NCBI GenBank assembly: GCA_030148705.1
Contig: JASBSY010000017.1
Span: 62,001 to 126,000 of the forward strand
DNA length: 64,000 nucleotides
Reading direction: 5' to 3'
DNA from: Pukyongia sp.
GTDB lineage: Bacteria > Bacteroidota > Bacteroidia > Flavobacteriales > Flavobacteriaceae
The notes under the pieces are model-generated. The model was not told the origin of the DNA. It did no database searches and was given only the letters and a program-made list of their open reading frames with translations. Below, piece after piece: positions 17,193 through 27,603 of this stretch. Made by a program: the position numbers and the translations under genes. Within the stretch, counting starts at the first letter, position 1; the number at the start of each line of letters is the position of its first letter.

Positions 17193-19193
17193 GTGGCCAT
17201 AGAAGAAAAAAACATACTAACGCGCTTCTACATTATCGCCGGATGTATGTTCATCGTAGCGATAGCGGTGGTGGTTAAACTTGTCAATATCCAGTTCGTC
17301 GAAGGAGATAAATATCGCGAACTGGCCGAGAAGAACACCACCCGGAATTTCGTTATTGCTGCCAACCGGGGAAATGTTTATGCCGACGATGGAAGCTTGC
17401 TCGCCACTTCAGTGCCGAAATACGATATCCGCTTCGATGCGGTTACAGTCTCTTCGGCCGATTTTAAAGAATACCTGGTTCCGCTTTCAAGGGAACTGTC
17501 CAAAATGTTCGGGAAACCGGCCTCCTACTACCAGAATAAATTCAGAAAGGCTCGGGCCGATAAAAACCGCTATTTGCTGGTTGCGAAGAATCTAGGGTAT
17601 TCCGACTATGTGAAGGTGAAAAATTTTCCGCTCTTCAGAAAAGGACCCTATAAAGGTGGATTCATCATGGATCAGCGAACCGTTCGCGAGCATCCCATGG
17701 GCAAGATAGGCGAAAGGCTGGTTGGCAGTCAGAAACAAAATCAACCGGGGGTCTACGAAGTGGGATTCGAAGGGGCATTTAACACCTACCTCAAAGGAAA
17801 AGAAGGCCGTCGCTTAAAGCAAAAGATAGCCAAAGGACAATGGAAGCCTGTATTCGACGACAACGAGGTTGAACCTCAGGATGGCTTCGATGTTATTTCC
17901 ACCATCAATGTAAATATTCAGGATATAGCCCACCACGCGCTGCTTAAGCAGATGGAATACTACGAGGCGGAACACGGAAGTGTAATTGTTATGGAGGTTA
18001 AAACCGGAGAGATCAAGGCGGTGGCAAACCTTGGGCGTACTTCCGAAGGTACCTATTATGAAAAATTAAACTATGCGGTGGGTGAGAGCCACGAACCGGG
18101 CTCTACATTTAAGGTGATGGCATTTATGGCCGCTCTGGAAGATAAAGTTATAGATACTTCCACTGTAGTGGACACCAAACAGGGAAGTAAACGATTTTAC
18201 GGGCGAAACATCAACGACAGCAAACGAGGCGGCTATGGTGAGATCTCGGCTGCACGGGCCCTGGAAGTCTCTTCCAATATCGGGCTTGCATCCATCATCG
18301 ACGATCACTACGCAAGCGATCCTAAAAAGTTTACCGACAGGCTGAAGTCCTGGCATCTGGATAAGAAGGTAGGCATTCGTATAAAAGGTGAAGGGACGCC
18401 CATGATCCCCGAACCCGGTCATCCGAAGTGGAGTAAGAACGCCTTACCATCCATGGCCTATGGCTACAACCTGAGTCTTACACCACTGCAAACCCTGACA
18501 TTTTACAACGCAATCGCCAACGATGGGGTTATGGTAAAACCTCGATTCATCAAGGAGATCAGGGCGTTTAACCAGCCGGTAGAGACATTTGAAAGTGAAG
18601 TGATTGAAAACAGGATCTGTTCAGAAGAAACCCTGAAGAAAATTCAGGATATACTGCTTAACATAGTGAAGCGGGGCACAGGTCAGAGTTTGTATTCCGA
18701 ACATTTTTCCATGGCGGGAAAGACAGGAACTGCCCGAACCGAATACTGGCTGGACGGCTGGGAAGACGACAGAAAATACATTTCTTCCTTTGCGGGATAC
18801 TTCCCGGCAGACAATCCAAAGTATTCCTGCATCGTGGTAATCCATAAACCCAGCACAAAGAAAGGATACTACGGAGCCGATGTAACCGGACCTGTATTCA
18901 AGCGCATTGCCCAGAAAATATTTACCGATTCCCCTCTTATCGCTGATATCACAGACGTAGATAAAGAAGATCCACTGCTGGAGGAGGATTTTGAAAGCTA
19001 TTACGAAAAAGCACAGGCCGATATAAGAACCATGCCGGATGTAACCGGGATGGCAGGCATGGATGCAGTGGCGCTGCTGGAGAATCTGGGGCTTAAGGTA
19101 GAGGTTAAAGGCAATGGTACTGTAAAGGAACAGTCGATTCCCGAGGGCACCGCAATTAAGAAAGGACAACAAATAGTATTGATAATATCTTGA
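17193..19193 (+). CDS. ftsI: Division transpeptidase FtsI (PBP3) with C-terminal PASTA domain
   Basis: A septal peptidoglycan transpeptidase of 666 residues, starting at GTG 17193. One N-terminal membrane helix is followed by a dimerisation/pedestal domain and a penicillin-binding domain with S304-TFK, S360-S-N and K510-T-G, the three active-site motifs. A single PASTA domain (about 608-666, starting MPDVTGMAGMDAV) ends the protein. PASTA on a division PBP is absent in E. coli but usual in Bacteroidota. The last four bases overlap the murE start (TTGA). Confidence 0.95.
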   Translation: MAIEEKNILTRFYIIAGCMFIVAIAVVVKLVNIQFVEGDKYRELAEKNTTRNFVIAANRGNVYADDGSLLATSVPKYDIRFDAVTVSSADFKEYLVPLSRELSKMFGKPASYYQNKFRKARADKNRYLLVAKNLGYSDYVKVKNFPLFRKGPYKGGFIMDQRTVREHPMGKIGERLVGSQKQNQPGVYEVGFEGAFNTYLKGKEGRRLKQKIAKGQWKPVFDDNEVEPQDGFDVISTINVNIQDIAHHALLKQMEYYEAEHGSVIVMEVKTGEIKAVANLGRTSEGTYYEKLNYAVGESHEPGSTFKVMAFMAALEDKVIDTSTVVDTKQGSKRFYGRNINDSKRGGYGEISAARALEVSSNIGLASIIDDHYASDPKKFTDRLKSWHLDKKVGIRIKGEGTPMIPEPGHPKWSKNALPSMAYGYNLSLTPLQTLTFYNAIANDGVMVKPRFIKEIRAFNQPVETFESEVIENRICSEETLKKIQDILLNIVKRGTGQSLYSEHFSMAGKTGTARTEYWLDGWEDDRKYISSFAGYFPADNPKYSCIVVIHKPSTKKGYYGADVTGPVFKRIAQKIFTDSPLIADITDVDKEDPLLEEDFESYYEKAQADIRTMPDVTGMAGMDAVALLENLGLKVEVKGNGTVKEQSIPEGTAIKKGQQIVLIIS

Positions 19194-20656
19194 TCTTATT
19201 AAAGGACATATTGTATAAAGTACCTATTGAAAAAACAATAGGCACAACCTCCACGGCTTTTGGCGATATCCATTTCGATTCCCGTAAGGTGTCGCTCAAC
19301 GATGTGTTTGTCGCAATAAGAGGCAGTGTGTCTGACGGGCACGATTATATCAAGATGGCTTCCGATAAAGGAGCAATCGCCATTGTCTGTGAACAAATTC
19401 CGGACCTGGTAATTAACGGCATTACATATGTGCAGGTAGCCGATAGTAAAAAGGCGCTTGCGCTGATGGCGGCCAACTTCTATGAAAACCCATCGGCATC
19501 AATAAAATTGGTGGGCATTACGGGTACAAACGGCAAGACCACTGTGGCCACCCTGCTTTACGACCTTTTTAAAAAGGCGGGCTACGAGGCCGGTCTGATC
19601 TCGACTGTAAAGATCATGGTGGGATCATTGGAATTTCCCGCTACCCACACTACTCCTGATCCGTTGACAATTAACAAGTACTTGCGCGAGATGGTTGAAG
19701 CCGGGGTTGAATTTTGTTTTATGGAGGTGAGTTCGCACGGGATCGACCAGCAGCGCACAGAAGGCCTGGATTTTGCAGGAGGGATATTTACCAATCTCTC
19801 CCACGACCATTTGGATTATCACAAGGATTTTAAAGAATACCGCGACGTTAAAAAGCAATTCTTCGACGGGCTTCCCAAGTCATCATTTGCACTGGTTAAT
19901 ATCGACGATAAGAATGGCCTGGTGATGCTGCAGAACACCAAGGCCAGGAAATACACTTATGCCCTGAAGACTTATGCAGATTATAAGGCTCAGATCCTGG
20001 AGAATCAGTTCCAGGGGCTGCTACTGAAGATAAATAATAACGAACTCTGGGTAAAACTTATCGGTGCTTTTAATGCCTATAATATGTTGGCTATCTACGG
20101 CACGGCAGACCTGCTTGGCTTGGAAACCATGGAATTGTTACAGCATATGAGCACCCTGGAAAGTGTGGCCGGACGATTTCAATACGCTATTTCCAAGGCT
20201 ACCAATATTACCGTAATTGTCGATTACGCACATACGCCCGACGCCTTACAGAATGTTCTGGAAACCATCAACAGCATCCGGACCGGAAATGAAGGTCTGA
20301 TTACGGTTGTAGGTTGTGGTGGTAACAGGGATGTTGCCAAAAGACCAAAAATGGGTGAAATCGCCTCTAAGCTTAGTACAAAGGTGATTTTTACCAGTGA
20401 TAACCCGCGTAATGAGGACCCGGAGCAAATAATCAGGCAAATCGAGGAAGGAGTGCCCGCAGTACATTTTAAAAAGACCCTTTCGATAACGGACAGAAAG
20501 CAGGCAATTAAAACCGCTTGTCAGTTAGCCGAAGAAAACGACATCATCCTCATAGCGGGTAAAGGTCATGAGACCTATCAGGAGATCGAAGGAGAACGAT
20601 TCGATTTCGATGATTTTAAGATTGTGAATGAATGCATTGCTGCATTAAACAAATAA
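19190..20656 (+). CDS. murE: UDP-MurNAc-tripeptide synthetase MurE
   Basis: MurE adds the third residue to UDP-MurNAc-L-Ala-D-Glu. The 488-residue enzyme has the ATP motif GITGTNGKTT, the family segment MEVSSHGIDQ and the specificity loop DNPRNEDP. DNPR is the signature of meso-diaminopimelate ligases, so the cell wall should contain meso-DAP. The start is a TTG within a TTGA overlap with the ftsI stop. Confidence 0.95.
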   Translation: MILLKDILYKVPIEKTIGTTSTAFGDIHFDSRKVSLNDVFVAIRGSVSDGHDYIKMASDKGAIAIVCEQIPDLVINGITYVQVADSKKALALMAANFYENPSASIKLVGITGTNGKTTVATLLYDLFKKAGYEAGLISTVKIMVGSLEFPATHTTPDPLTINKYLREMVEAGVEFCFMEVSSHGIDQQRTEGLDFAGGIFTNLSHDHLDYHKDFKEYRDVKKQFFDGLPKSSFALVNIDDKNGLVMLQNTKARKYTYALKTYADYKAQILENQFQGLLLKINNNELWVKLIGAFNAYNMLAIYGTADLLGLETMELLQHMSTLESVAGRFQYAISKATNITVIVDYAHTPDALQNVLETINSIRTGNEGLITVVGCGGNRDVAKRPKMGEIASKLSTKVIFTSDNPRNEDPEQIIRQIEEGVPAVHFKKTLSITDRKQAIKTACQLAEENDIILIAGKGHETYQEIEGERFDFDDFKIVNECIAALNK

Positions 20657-20662
20657 CGCATT

Positions 20663-21895
20663 ATGCTGTATTATTTATTTGAATATCTCGAAAGAACGTA
20701 CGATATCCCCGGGGCAGGACTGTTCGGGTTTATCACTTTTCGGGCGGCATTGGCAGTGATTCTCTCTCTTATCATCGCAACCTTTTTCGGGAAAAAGATC
20801 ATTCGGTTCCTTCAGAGAAAACAAATGGGTGAAGAGATCCGCGAGCTCGGCCTCGAAGGTCAGAGTGAAAAGGCCGGTACCCCAACTATGGGCGGAATTA
20901 TTATTATCCTGGCTACTCTGGTTCCTGTTCTGCTATTGGCAAAACTTGAAAATATCTATGTCATTATGCTAATTGTTACCACCATATGGATGGGAATGAT
21001 CGGTTTTATTGACGACTATCTGAAAAAGTTCAGGAACGACAAGGCCGGACTTCCGGGAAAGTTTAAGATTATCGGACAGGTAGGCCTGGGAATCTTTGTG
21101 GGAGCCATAATGTATATGCATCCGGATGTAACAGTTAAGCGTGAAAAGATCAATCCGGTAAATACAACCGAGTCTGTTATGCAGACTTCACCCAGGGAAT
21201 TCTACCCTGAGGAAAAGACCCCGCTTACCACCATTCCATTTGTAAAAAAGAACGAATTCAACTATGAATCCCTTATCGCCTGGGCCGGGGAAGATGCTAA
21301 AGAGTATATCTGGCTCATCTTTATCCCTATAGTGATCTTTATCATTACCGCGGTCTCTAACGGGGCGAATCTTACCGACGGCATCGATGGCCTGGCTGCC
21401 GGCACCTCGGCCATAATTGCCATCACCCTGGCATTGTTCGCCTGGGTATCGGGGAACCTCATTTTTTCAGACTATCTCAATATTATGTATATCCCCAACA
21501 CCGGGGAGATGACCATTTTTATAACGGCCTTTGTAGGTGCATTGATTGGTTTTCTGTGGTACAACGCCTATCCGGCCCAGGTTTTTATGGGAGACACCGG
21601 GAGTCTTACCATCGGTGGCATCATTGCCGTTATCGCGGTGGCGGTACGGAAGGAACTCCTTATCCCCATACTCTGCGGGATATTCCTGATGGAGAATTTG
21701 TCGGTGGTCATGCAGGTTAGCTGGTTCAAGTATACCAAAAAGAAATACGGTGAAGGCAGGCGGATTTTCAGGATGTCTCCACTTCATCATCATTATCAGG
21801 TAAAAGGCTTTCATGAGAGTAAGATAGTGACCCGATTCTGGATCGTGGGGATTTTCCTGGCGATCATCACCATAGTGACGCTTAAAGTGAGGTAA
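20663..21895 (+). CDS. mraY: Phospho-MurNAc-pentapeptide transferase MraY
   Basis: MraY transfers phospho-MurNAc-pentapeptide to undecaprenyl phosphate, forming lipid I. It is a polytopic membrane enzyme of 410 residues with TPTMGG, the catalytic Asp cluster [18 protein letters not shown] and the HHHYQ motif near the end. A longer hydrophilic insert (about residues 160-220) separates two helices, as in other Bacteroidota. Its stop shares one base with the murD start. Confidence 0.95.
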   Translation: MLYYLFEYLERTYDIPGAGLFGFITFRAALAVILSLIIATFFGKKIIRFLQRKQMGEEIRELGLEGQSEKAGTPTMGGIIIILATLVPVLLLAKLENIYVIMLIVTTIWMGMIGFIDDYLKKFRNDKAGLPGKFKIIGQVGLGIFVGAIMYMHPDVTVKREKINPVNTTESVMQTSPREFYPEEKTPLTTIPFVKKNEFNYESLIAWAGEDAKEYIWLIFIPIVIFIITAVSNGANLTDGIDGLAAGTSAIIAITLALFAWVSGNLIFSDYLNIMYIPNTGEMTIFITAFVGALIGFLWYNAYPAQVFMGDTGSLTIGGIIAVIAVAVRKELLIPILCGIFLMENLSVVMQVSWFKYTKKKYGEGRRIFRMSPLHHHYQVKGFHESKIVTRFWIVGIFLAIITIVTLKVR

Positions 21896-23235
21896 TGATG
21901 AAGCAGAAGTTGGTTGTTTTAGGAGCCGGAGAAAGTGGAGTGGGCACAGCCATCCTGGGAAAAAAGGAAGATTACGAAGTGTTTGTATCCGACTTCGGAA
22001 AAATAAAGGAAACGTACAAGGACGTTCTTAAACATCATGAAATTAACTGGGAAGAAGGTAAGCACACTTACGAACGTATTCTCGATGCCGATGTGGTGAT
22101 GAAAAGTCCGGGGATACCCGATAATACCGAAGTGATTCGCAGACTTATGGAAGCGGGTGTAAAAGTGGTCTCTGAAATTGAATTCGCTTCGGGTTACAGC
22201 GATGCGACCATAGTAGGAATAACCGGCAGCAACGGAAAAACCACCACCGCCACATTAACGCACAGGCTATTAAAAGACGGGGGTGTGGATGTGGCCCTGG
22301 GGGGAAATATCGGAAAGAGCTATGCCGGACTGGTGGCCAGGGAAATGCACAGTCATTATGTGCTGGAGCTAAGCAGCTTCCAACTGGACGGAATAGAGAA
22401 ATTCCGCTGTCATATTGCGGTGATAACCAATATCGTTCCGGATCATCTCGACAGGTATGATGGCGATTTTCAAAAGTATATAGCCGCCAAGTTCAGAATA
22501 GTGATGAATCAGACAGAAGATGACTTTTTTATTTACGACGCCGACGATAAAACAATAGTAAAATGGCTTGAAGAAAATACCCTGAGAGCCACCAAGATAC
22601 CGTTCTCAGTTACCAGAACCCTTGAGAAGGGTGCTTATATAAAAGAAAACAAACTAATAATAACCATAAAAAACACAGAAGAAATTATGCCAATCGCAAC
22701 ATTAGGATTACAAGGTCAGCACAACGTTAAAAACGCCATGGCAGCTGCCACTGTGGCGACCTTGCTCAAAATACGCAAAGCGACCATCCGGGAATCTTTG
22801 GAAAACTTTCAGGGTGTGGAACACCGCCTTGAAAAGGTATTGAAGATCAACAACGTGATGTACATCAACGATTCGAAGGCAACCAACGTTAATGCTACGT
22901 TCTATGCCCTCGACAGCATGGAATCACCCACCGTGTGGATTGTAGGAGGCGTTGATAAAGGAAATGATTATACCGAATTACTCCCCCTCGTGAATGAAAA
23001 GGTAAAGGCGATAATCTGTCTTGGGGTGGACAACGAAAAGATCATTAGTCAGTTTGGAAGCTGTGTGGATATCATGGTTGAAACAGACTCTATGAGCAAG
23101 GCCGTACAGGTTGCGTATCGCCTGGCAACCAAAGGCGATAGTGTGTTATTGTCGCCCGCCTGTGCAAGCTTCGACCTGTTTGACAATTATGAGGACAGGG
23201 GACGACAGTTTAAAGAAGCAGTAAGGAATTTATAG
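21895..23235 (+). CDS. murD: UDP-MurNAc-L-Ala:D-Glu ligase MurD
   Basis: MurD adds D-glutamate to UDP-MurNAc-L-Ala. The 446-residue protein has an N-terminal Rossmann-like domain (LVVLGAGESGVG), the ATP motif GITGSNGKTTT, the ligase motif HRLEKV and NDSKATNVNAT. The start could be the first ATG (21895, one-base overlap with mraY) or the second at 21898; both give the same protein bar one residue. Confidence 0.95.
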   Translation: MMKQKLVVLGAGESGVGTAILGKKEDYEVFVSDFGKIKETYKDVLKHHEINWEEGKHTYERILDADVVMKSPGIPDNTEVIRRLMEAGVKVVSEIEFASGYSDATIVGITGSNGKTTTATLTHRLLKDGGVDVALGGNIGKSYAGLVAREMHSHYVLELSSFQLDGIEKFRCHIAVITNIVPDHLDRYDGDFQKYIAAKFRIVMNQTEDDFFIYDADDKTIVKWLEENTLRATKIPFSVTRTLEKGAYIKENKLIITIKNTEEIMPIATLGLQGQHNVKNAMAAATVATLLKIRKATIRESLENFQGVEHRLEKVLKINNVMYINDSKATNVNATFYALDSMESPTVWIVGGVDKGNDYTELLPLVNEKVKAIICLGVDNEKIISQFGSCVDIMVETDSMSKAVQVAYRLATKGDSVLLSPACASFDLFDNYEDRGRQFKEAVRNL

Positions 23236-23252
23236 AATTTAGTTAAAGCAGT

Positions 23253-24446
23253 ATGTTCAGCATATTAAAGAATATAAAAGGAGATAAAGCCATCTGGGCG
23301 GTTGCGGGCCTGTTGGCGCTATTTTCTTTTCTTCCGGTCTACAGTGCCAGCAGCAACCTGGCCTATCTGTATGGCGACGGAAGTACGTTGCAATATCTGC
23401 TGAAACATTTTGCGCATCTTTTATTGGGATTTGCCATACTATACGGGGTTCATAAAATACCCTATCACTATTTCAGGGGCTTATCCCTTATCGCACTACC
23501 GGTGGTGATCGTGTTATTATTAGTTACCCTGGCCCAGGGAACGACCATAGAAGGTGCTAATGCAAGTCGTTGGATTCGCGTGCCTTTTGTAGGGGTTACA
23601 TTTCAAACATCGACGCTTGCGGGCGTAGTCCTTTTAACCTATGTAGCCAGGTACCTTTCCAAGATAAAAGACAGGGAAATCACGTTCAAGGAATCGCTTT
23701 TACCCTTGTGGCTGCCTGTTTTCATTGTATTGGCACTCATACTCCCAGCCAATTTATCCACTACCGCTATGATATTTGCCATGGTGGTGATGTTAGTTTT
23801 TATTGGGGGGTATCCTTTTAAGTATCTGGGGATCGTACTGGGAGCCGGCCTTATATTACTTACCCTGTTTATACTAACGGCCAAGGCCTTTCCAGATATG
23901 TTTCCCAACAGGGTGGATACCTGGATGAACAGGATAGAGAACTTCACCGACAGCCAGGATACTGAGGCCGATTACCAGATTGAAAAGGCAAAGATCGCCA
24001 TAGCCAGCGGAGGTGTAACGGGACAAGGTCCGGGCAAAAGCATTCAAAAGAACTTTTTACCACAATCTTCGTCCGATTTCATCTATGCGATAATTGTTGA
24101 GGAGTTTGGCCTCTTGGGGGCATTGTTTCTGATGTTCCTGTACCTCATGTTACTCTTCAGGTTGGTGATAGTGGCATCGAAGGCCATGTCGATCTTCGGA
24201 AAGTTGCTGGTAATTGGTGTAGGTATGCCTATAGTGCTTCAGGCTATGATAAATATGGCCGTGGCAGTAGAATTATTCCCTGTGACCGGGCAGACCCTGC
24301 CTCTTATAAGCAGTGGAGGAACCTCTATTTGGATGACCTGTCTCGCACTGGGAATGGTGCTAAGTGTGAGCGCAAAGCGACAGGAGAAATTAAAAGAAAT
24401 GGAAACAGTAGAAAACCCATTAGATATATTAAGTGAGACCATTTAG
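23253..24446 (+). CDS. ftsW: Septal peptidoglycan glycosyltransferase FtsW
   Basis: A SEDS-family polytopic protein of 397 residues that polymerises lipid II together with FtsI. Family motifs include the conserved acidic loop around [22 protein letters not shown] and the C-terminal PLISSGGTS. About ten membrane segments are visible. The murG start lies inside its last codons (14-base overlap). Confidence 0.93.
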   Translation: MFSILKNIKGDKAIWAVAGLLALFSFLPVYSASSNLAYLYGDGSTLQYLLKHFAHLLLGFAILYGVHKIPYHYFRGLSLIALPVVIVLLLVTLAQGTTIEGANASRWIRVPFVGVTFQTSTLAGVVLLTYVARYLSKIKDREITFKESLLPLWLPVFIVLALILPANLSTTAMIFAMVVMLVFIGGYPFKYLGIVLGAGLILLTLFILTAKAFPDMFPNRVDTWMNRIENFTDSQDTEADYQIEKAKIAIASGGVTGQGPGKSIQKNFLPQSSSDFIYAIIVEEFGLLGALFLMFLYLMLLFRLVIVASKAMSIFGKLLVIGVGMPIVLQAMINMAVAVELFPVTGQTLPLISSGGTSIWMTCLALGMVLSVSAKRQEKLKEMETVENPLDILSETI

Positions 24447-25524
24447 ATTTATAATATCGGGCGGAGGAACAGGAGGACATATTTATCCTGCGCTGGCCAT
24501 TGCCGATGAATTAAAAGGCAGGTACCCGGATGCACAGTTCCTGTTTGTCGGTGCCGACGACCGCATGGAGATGGAGAAGGTTCCCAACGCCGGATATAAG
24601 ATCGAAGGCCTGTGGATTAGTGGTCTTCAGCGGAAATTATCGCTAAAAAATCTGTTGTTTCCCGTTAAACTGGTATCCAGCCTGGTTAAATCCAACCAAA
24701 TCCTTAACAAATTCAAGCCGGATGTAGCAATCGGCACAGGCGGCTATGCCAGTGCTCCCCTCTTAAAAGTCGCGAGTATGAAGAAGGTGCCCTGCCTTAT
24801 TCAGGAGCAAAACAGCTATGCCGGAATTACCAATAAATGGTTGAAAAAACAGGTGCAAAAGATTTGCGTGGCTTACGAGGGCATGCAAAAATTCTTTCCG
24901 GCGGAAAAAATCGTACTTACGGGTAATCCGGTAAGAAAAGACCTGGTCGATATTTCAGGAAAACGTAAAGCGGCATTAGAATATTTTAAGCTCGATGAAA
25001 GCAATATAACACTCCTGGTACTGGGCGGTAGCCTTGGCGCGAGAAAGATCAATGGGTTGATGGATTCGTCATTAGGATTCTTCGATTCCGAAGGAATAAA
25101 CGTCATCTGGCAATGCGGGCAGTATTACTACGAAGATTACAAAACGAAGGCCAACGACAAGGTTCAGGTGCACGCTTATTTGAACAGAATGGACCTGGCG
25201 TATGCGGCGGCCGATATAATCGTTTCCAGGGCCGGTGCACTTTCCGTGTCGGAGCTGTGCCTTGTTGGAAAACCGGTGATCTTTATTCCGTCGCCTAATG
25301 TTGCTGAAGATCATCAAACCAAGAACGCACTTGCGCTTGCCGATAAGGATGCTGCAATCGTATTGGCAGAAAACTGGGCTGAAGATCATTTTAGTGAAAT
25401 TTTAAGCGGTTTACTGAAGTCGGAAACCAAGCAAAGATCGCTTTCAGAAAATATAAAAAAACTTGCAAGGCCCAACGCGACCAGGGAGATCGCAGACCAA
25501 ATAGAAAAACTGATAGTTAGGTAA
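24433..25524 (+). CDS. murG: UDP-GlcNAc:lipid I N-acetylglucosaminyltransferase MurG
   Basis: MurG converts lipid I into lipid II at the inner face of the membrane. The 363-residue protein begins at GTG 24433 with [16 protein letters not shown], the first G-loop. Further motifs are [33 protein letters not shown] and [11 protein letters not shown]. The overlap with ftsW fixes the GTG start, since no other start precedes the glycine-rich loop. Confidence 0.95.
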   Translation: MRPFRFIISGGGTGGHIYPALAIADELKGRYPDAQFLFVGADDRMEMEKVPNAGYKIEGLWISGLQRKLSLKNLLFPVKLVSSLVKSNQILNKFKPDVAIGTGGYASAPLLKVASMKKVPCLIQEQNSYAGITNKWLKKQVQKICVAYEGMQKFFPAEKIVLTGNPVRKDLVDISGKRKAALEYFKLDESNITLLVLGGSLGARKINGLMDSSLGFFDSEGINVIWQCGQYYYEDYKTKANDKVQVHAYLNRMDLAYAAADIIVSRAGALSVSELCLVGKPVIFIPSPNVAEDHQTKNALALADKDAAIVLAENWAEDHFSEILSGLLKSETKQRSLSENIKKLARPNATREIADQIEKLIVR

Positions 25525-26879
25525 TGAGTGAATTCGGCCACATAAAGACCATTTACTTCATCGGCATAGGCGGAATAGGAATGAGCGCCCTGGCTCGTTA
25601 TGCCAAGATGCAGGGAATGACGGTCTTTGGTTACGATAAAACCCCTACGGACCTTACCCGTGAATTGATACGAGAAGGAATTTCGGTAACCTATAGGGAT
25701 TCACTTACCGAATTACCTTCGGAAAAATTGAACAAAGAGGATACACTGGTGGTATACACCCCGGCAATCCCTAAAGATAATACCTTGTTTAACTTGTTTA
25801 AGGCTGAAGGGTATCGCCTGGTTAAACGCGCCGCTTACCTGGCAGAGGTAACACAGAACACTTTATGTTTGGCAGTGGCTGGCACTCACGGAAAGACAAC
25901 AACTTCGGCTATTTTAGGCCATTTGTTGGCAGACTGTGATATGCCGGTCACCGCTTTTTTAGGAGGAATTACAGAGAATTACAATTCGAATTTCATCTAC
26001 AGAGGCAACACCATCACCGTAGTGGAAGCCGATGAATTCGACCGTTCATTTTTAAGTCTGAAACCGGACATTGCCTGTGTCACTTCAATGGATTCAGATC
26101 ATTTGGATATTTACGGTGATTCCGGCGCCCTGGAAGATGCGTTCAGGGAGTTTGCGGCACTGGTGCCCGACACCAACAAGCTGTTGGTAAAAAAAGGACT
26201 TCCCCTAAAAGGAAGGACCGTGGCAATAGAAGAATCGGCCGACTTTGAAGCTCAAAACGTTCGAATTGAGAATGAATGCTACGTTTTCAACCTTAAAACT
26301 CCTACCGAAACAATAAAGAATCTAAAATTTTTACTACCCGGACATCACAACCTGCAAAATGCGATCACAGCTCTGGGCATGGCAATTCTGGCGGGTTCCC
26401 CAACCCATTGTCTGCCCAGGGCTTTATCGGGATTTAGAGGGGTGCAGAGAAGATTTTCTTATAAGATAAAGCGAGACAACCTGGTGCTTATAGACGATTA
26501 TGCCCACCATCCTTCTGAAATAGATGCCTTGTACCAGGCAGTGCAGGAGTTGTATCCGGAAGATAGAAAGCTAATTGTTTTTCAGCCTCATCTCTTTAGC
26601 AGGACCAGGGATTTTGCCGATGCTTTCGCAGCGTCATTAGCCCGTTTCGACGAGATTATACTATTGGATATATACCCCGCCCGAGAAGTGCCAATTCAGG
26701 GAATAACCTCCCGATGGCTAATGGAGAAGATTGACAAGAAAGAAGTTAGCCTGCTCACTAAAAATAAACTACCTGCAGCAATAAAAGCGGCAGCCTGCCG
26801 TATAAACCTTATAGTTGGTGCTGGAGATATTGGAGCTGAAGTAGCTAAAATAACGAATTATCTGAACGATGAGAGTTAA
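25524..26879 (+). CDS. murC: UDP-MurNAc:L-Ala ligase MurC
   Basis: MurC adds L-alanine to UDP-MurNAc. The 451-residue protein shows the N-terminal IGIGGIGMSALA loop, the ATP motif AGTHGKTTTSA, EADEFDRSF and DDYAHHPSEI. A one-base overlap (TAATG) couples it to murG. No ddl or murF follows, as is usual in Bacteroidota clusters. Confidence 0.95.
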   Translation: MSEFGHIKTIYFIGIGGIGMSALARYAKMQGMTVFGYDKTPTDLTRELIREGISVTYRDSLTELPSEKLNKEDTLVVYTPAIPKDNTLFNLFKAEGYRLVKRAAYLAEVTQNTLCLAVAGTHGKTTTSAILGHLLADCDMPVTAFLGGITENYNSNFIYRGNTITVVEADEFDRSFLSLKPDIACVTSMDSDHLDIYGDSGALEDAFREFAALVPDTNKLLVKKGLPLKGRTVAIEESADFEAQNVRIENECYVFNLKTPTETIKNLKFLLPGHHNLQNAITALGMAILAGSPTHCLPRALSGFRGVQRRFSYKIKRDNLVLIDDYAHHPSEIDALYQAVQELYPEDRKLIVFQPHLFSRTRDFADAFAASLARFDEIILLDIYPAREVPIQGITSRWLMEKIDKKEVSLLTKNKLPAAIKAAACRINLIVGAGDIGAEVAKITNYLNDES

Positions 26880-27603
26880 TTGGTGGTATATAAAAATTGC
26901 GCTGCTGGTCGTGCTGATCGGTTTTCTTTTCGGGTTTACGAAAGAGCGGAATAATGCGCGAAATTTAATTGGAATCGACGTTGAATTTACCGACGAAAAC
27001 GAGCCATTTATCACTATTGATGCAGTTAATAAATTGTTAATACAAAAAGAAGTCAAGGTTACGAGCATAGTTAAAGAAACTTTAGTTTTGAATGAGATGG
27101 AGCAGCGGTTATTGGACAATCCAATGATCAGAAATGCAGAAGTTTTCGTAACGGTCGACGGTATTTTAGGTGCGCGGATCGAACAGAGAAATCCAATCGC
27201 CAGGGTGGCAGCATCGCCGGATTATTATTTGGATGAAGATGGAGAAATAATGCCATTATCCAATGTCTATACGGCCCGGGTTCCATTGGTGACCGGATTT
27301 TCAAGAACAAATTTTAAGGAGATCGTACCCCTGATCCTGGAAGTAGAAAAAGATGAATTTATGAAGAGCAGTGTTGTAGGATTACATGTGCAAAAGGACG
27401 GATCGGTAATATTGAGGTTGAGAAAGCATGAACTGGATGTGAATTTTGGACAACCATCGGACATAGCACGAAAGTTTCAGAACTTCAAGGCTTTTTATAA
27501 GAAAACAAAAGATGATAATATCATTAACAGTTATTCCTCGGTTGATCTCGAGTTTGGAAACCAGGTAGTAGCGACAAAAAATAATGACCATGGAACACGA
27601 TAA
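26869..27603 (+). CDS. ftsQ: Cell division protein FtsQ
   Basis: A 244-residue bitopic protein with a single N-terminal helix (IKIALLVVLIGFLFGF) and a periplasmic part including a POTRA-like region and the segment VDGILGARIEQRNPIARV. Position between murC and ftsA is diagnostic. FtsQ recruits FtsL/FtsB to the septum. It overlaps murC by 11 bases and ftsA by 14. Confidence 0.88.
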   Translation: MRVNWWYIKIALLVVLIGFLFGFTKERNNARNLIGIDVEFTDENEPFITIDAVNKLLIQKEVKVTSIVKETLVLNEMEQRLLDNPMIRNAEVFVTVDGILGARIEQRNPIARVAASPDYYLDEDGEIMPLSNVYTARVPLVTGFSRTNFKEIVPLILEVEKDEFMKSSVVGLHVQKDGSVILRLRKHELDVNFGQPSDIARKFQNFKAFYKKTKDDNIINSYSSVDLEFGNQVVATKNNDHGTR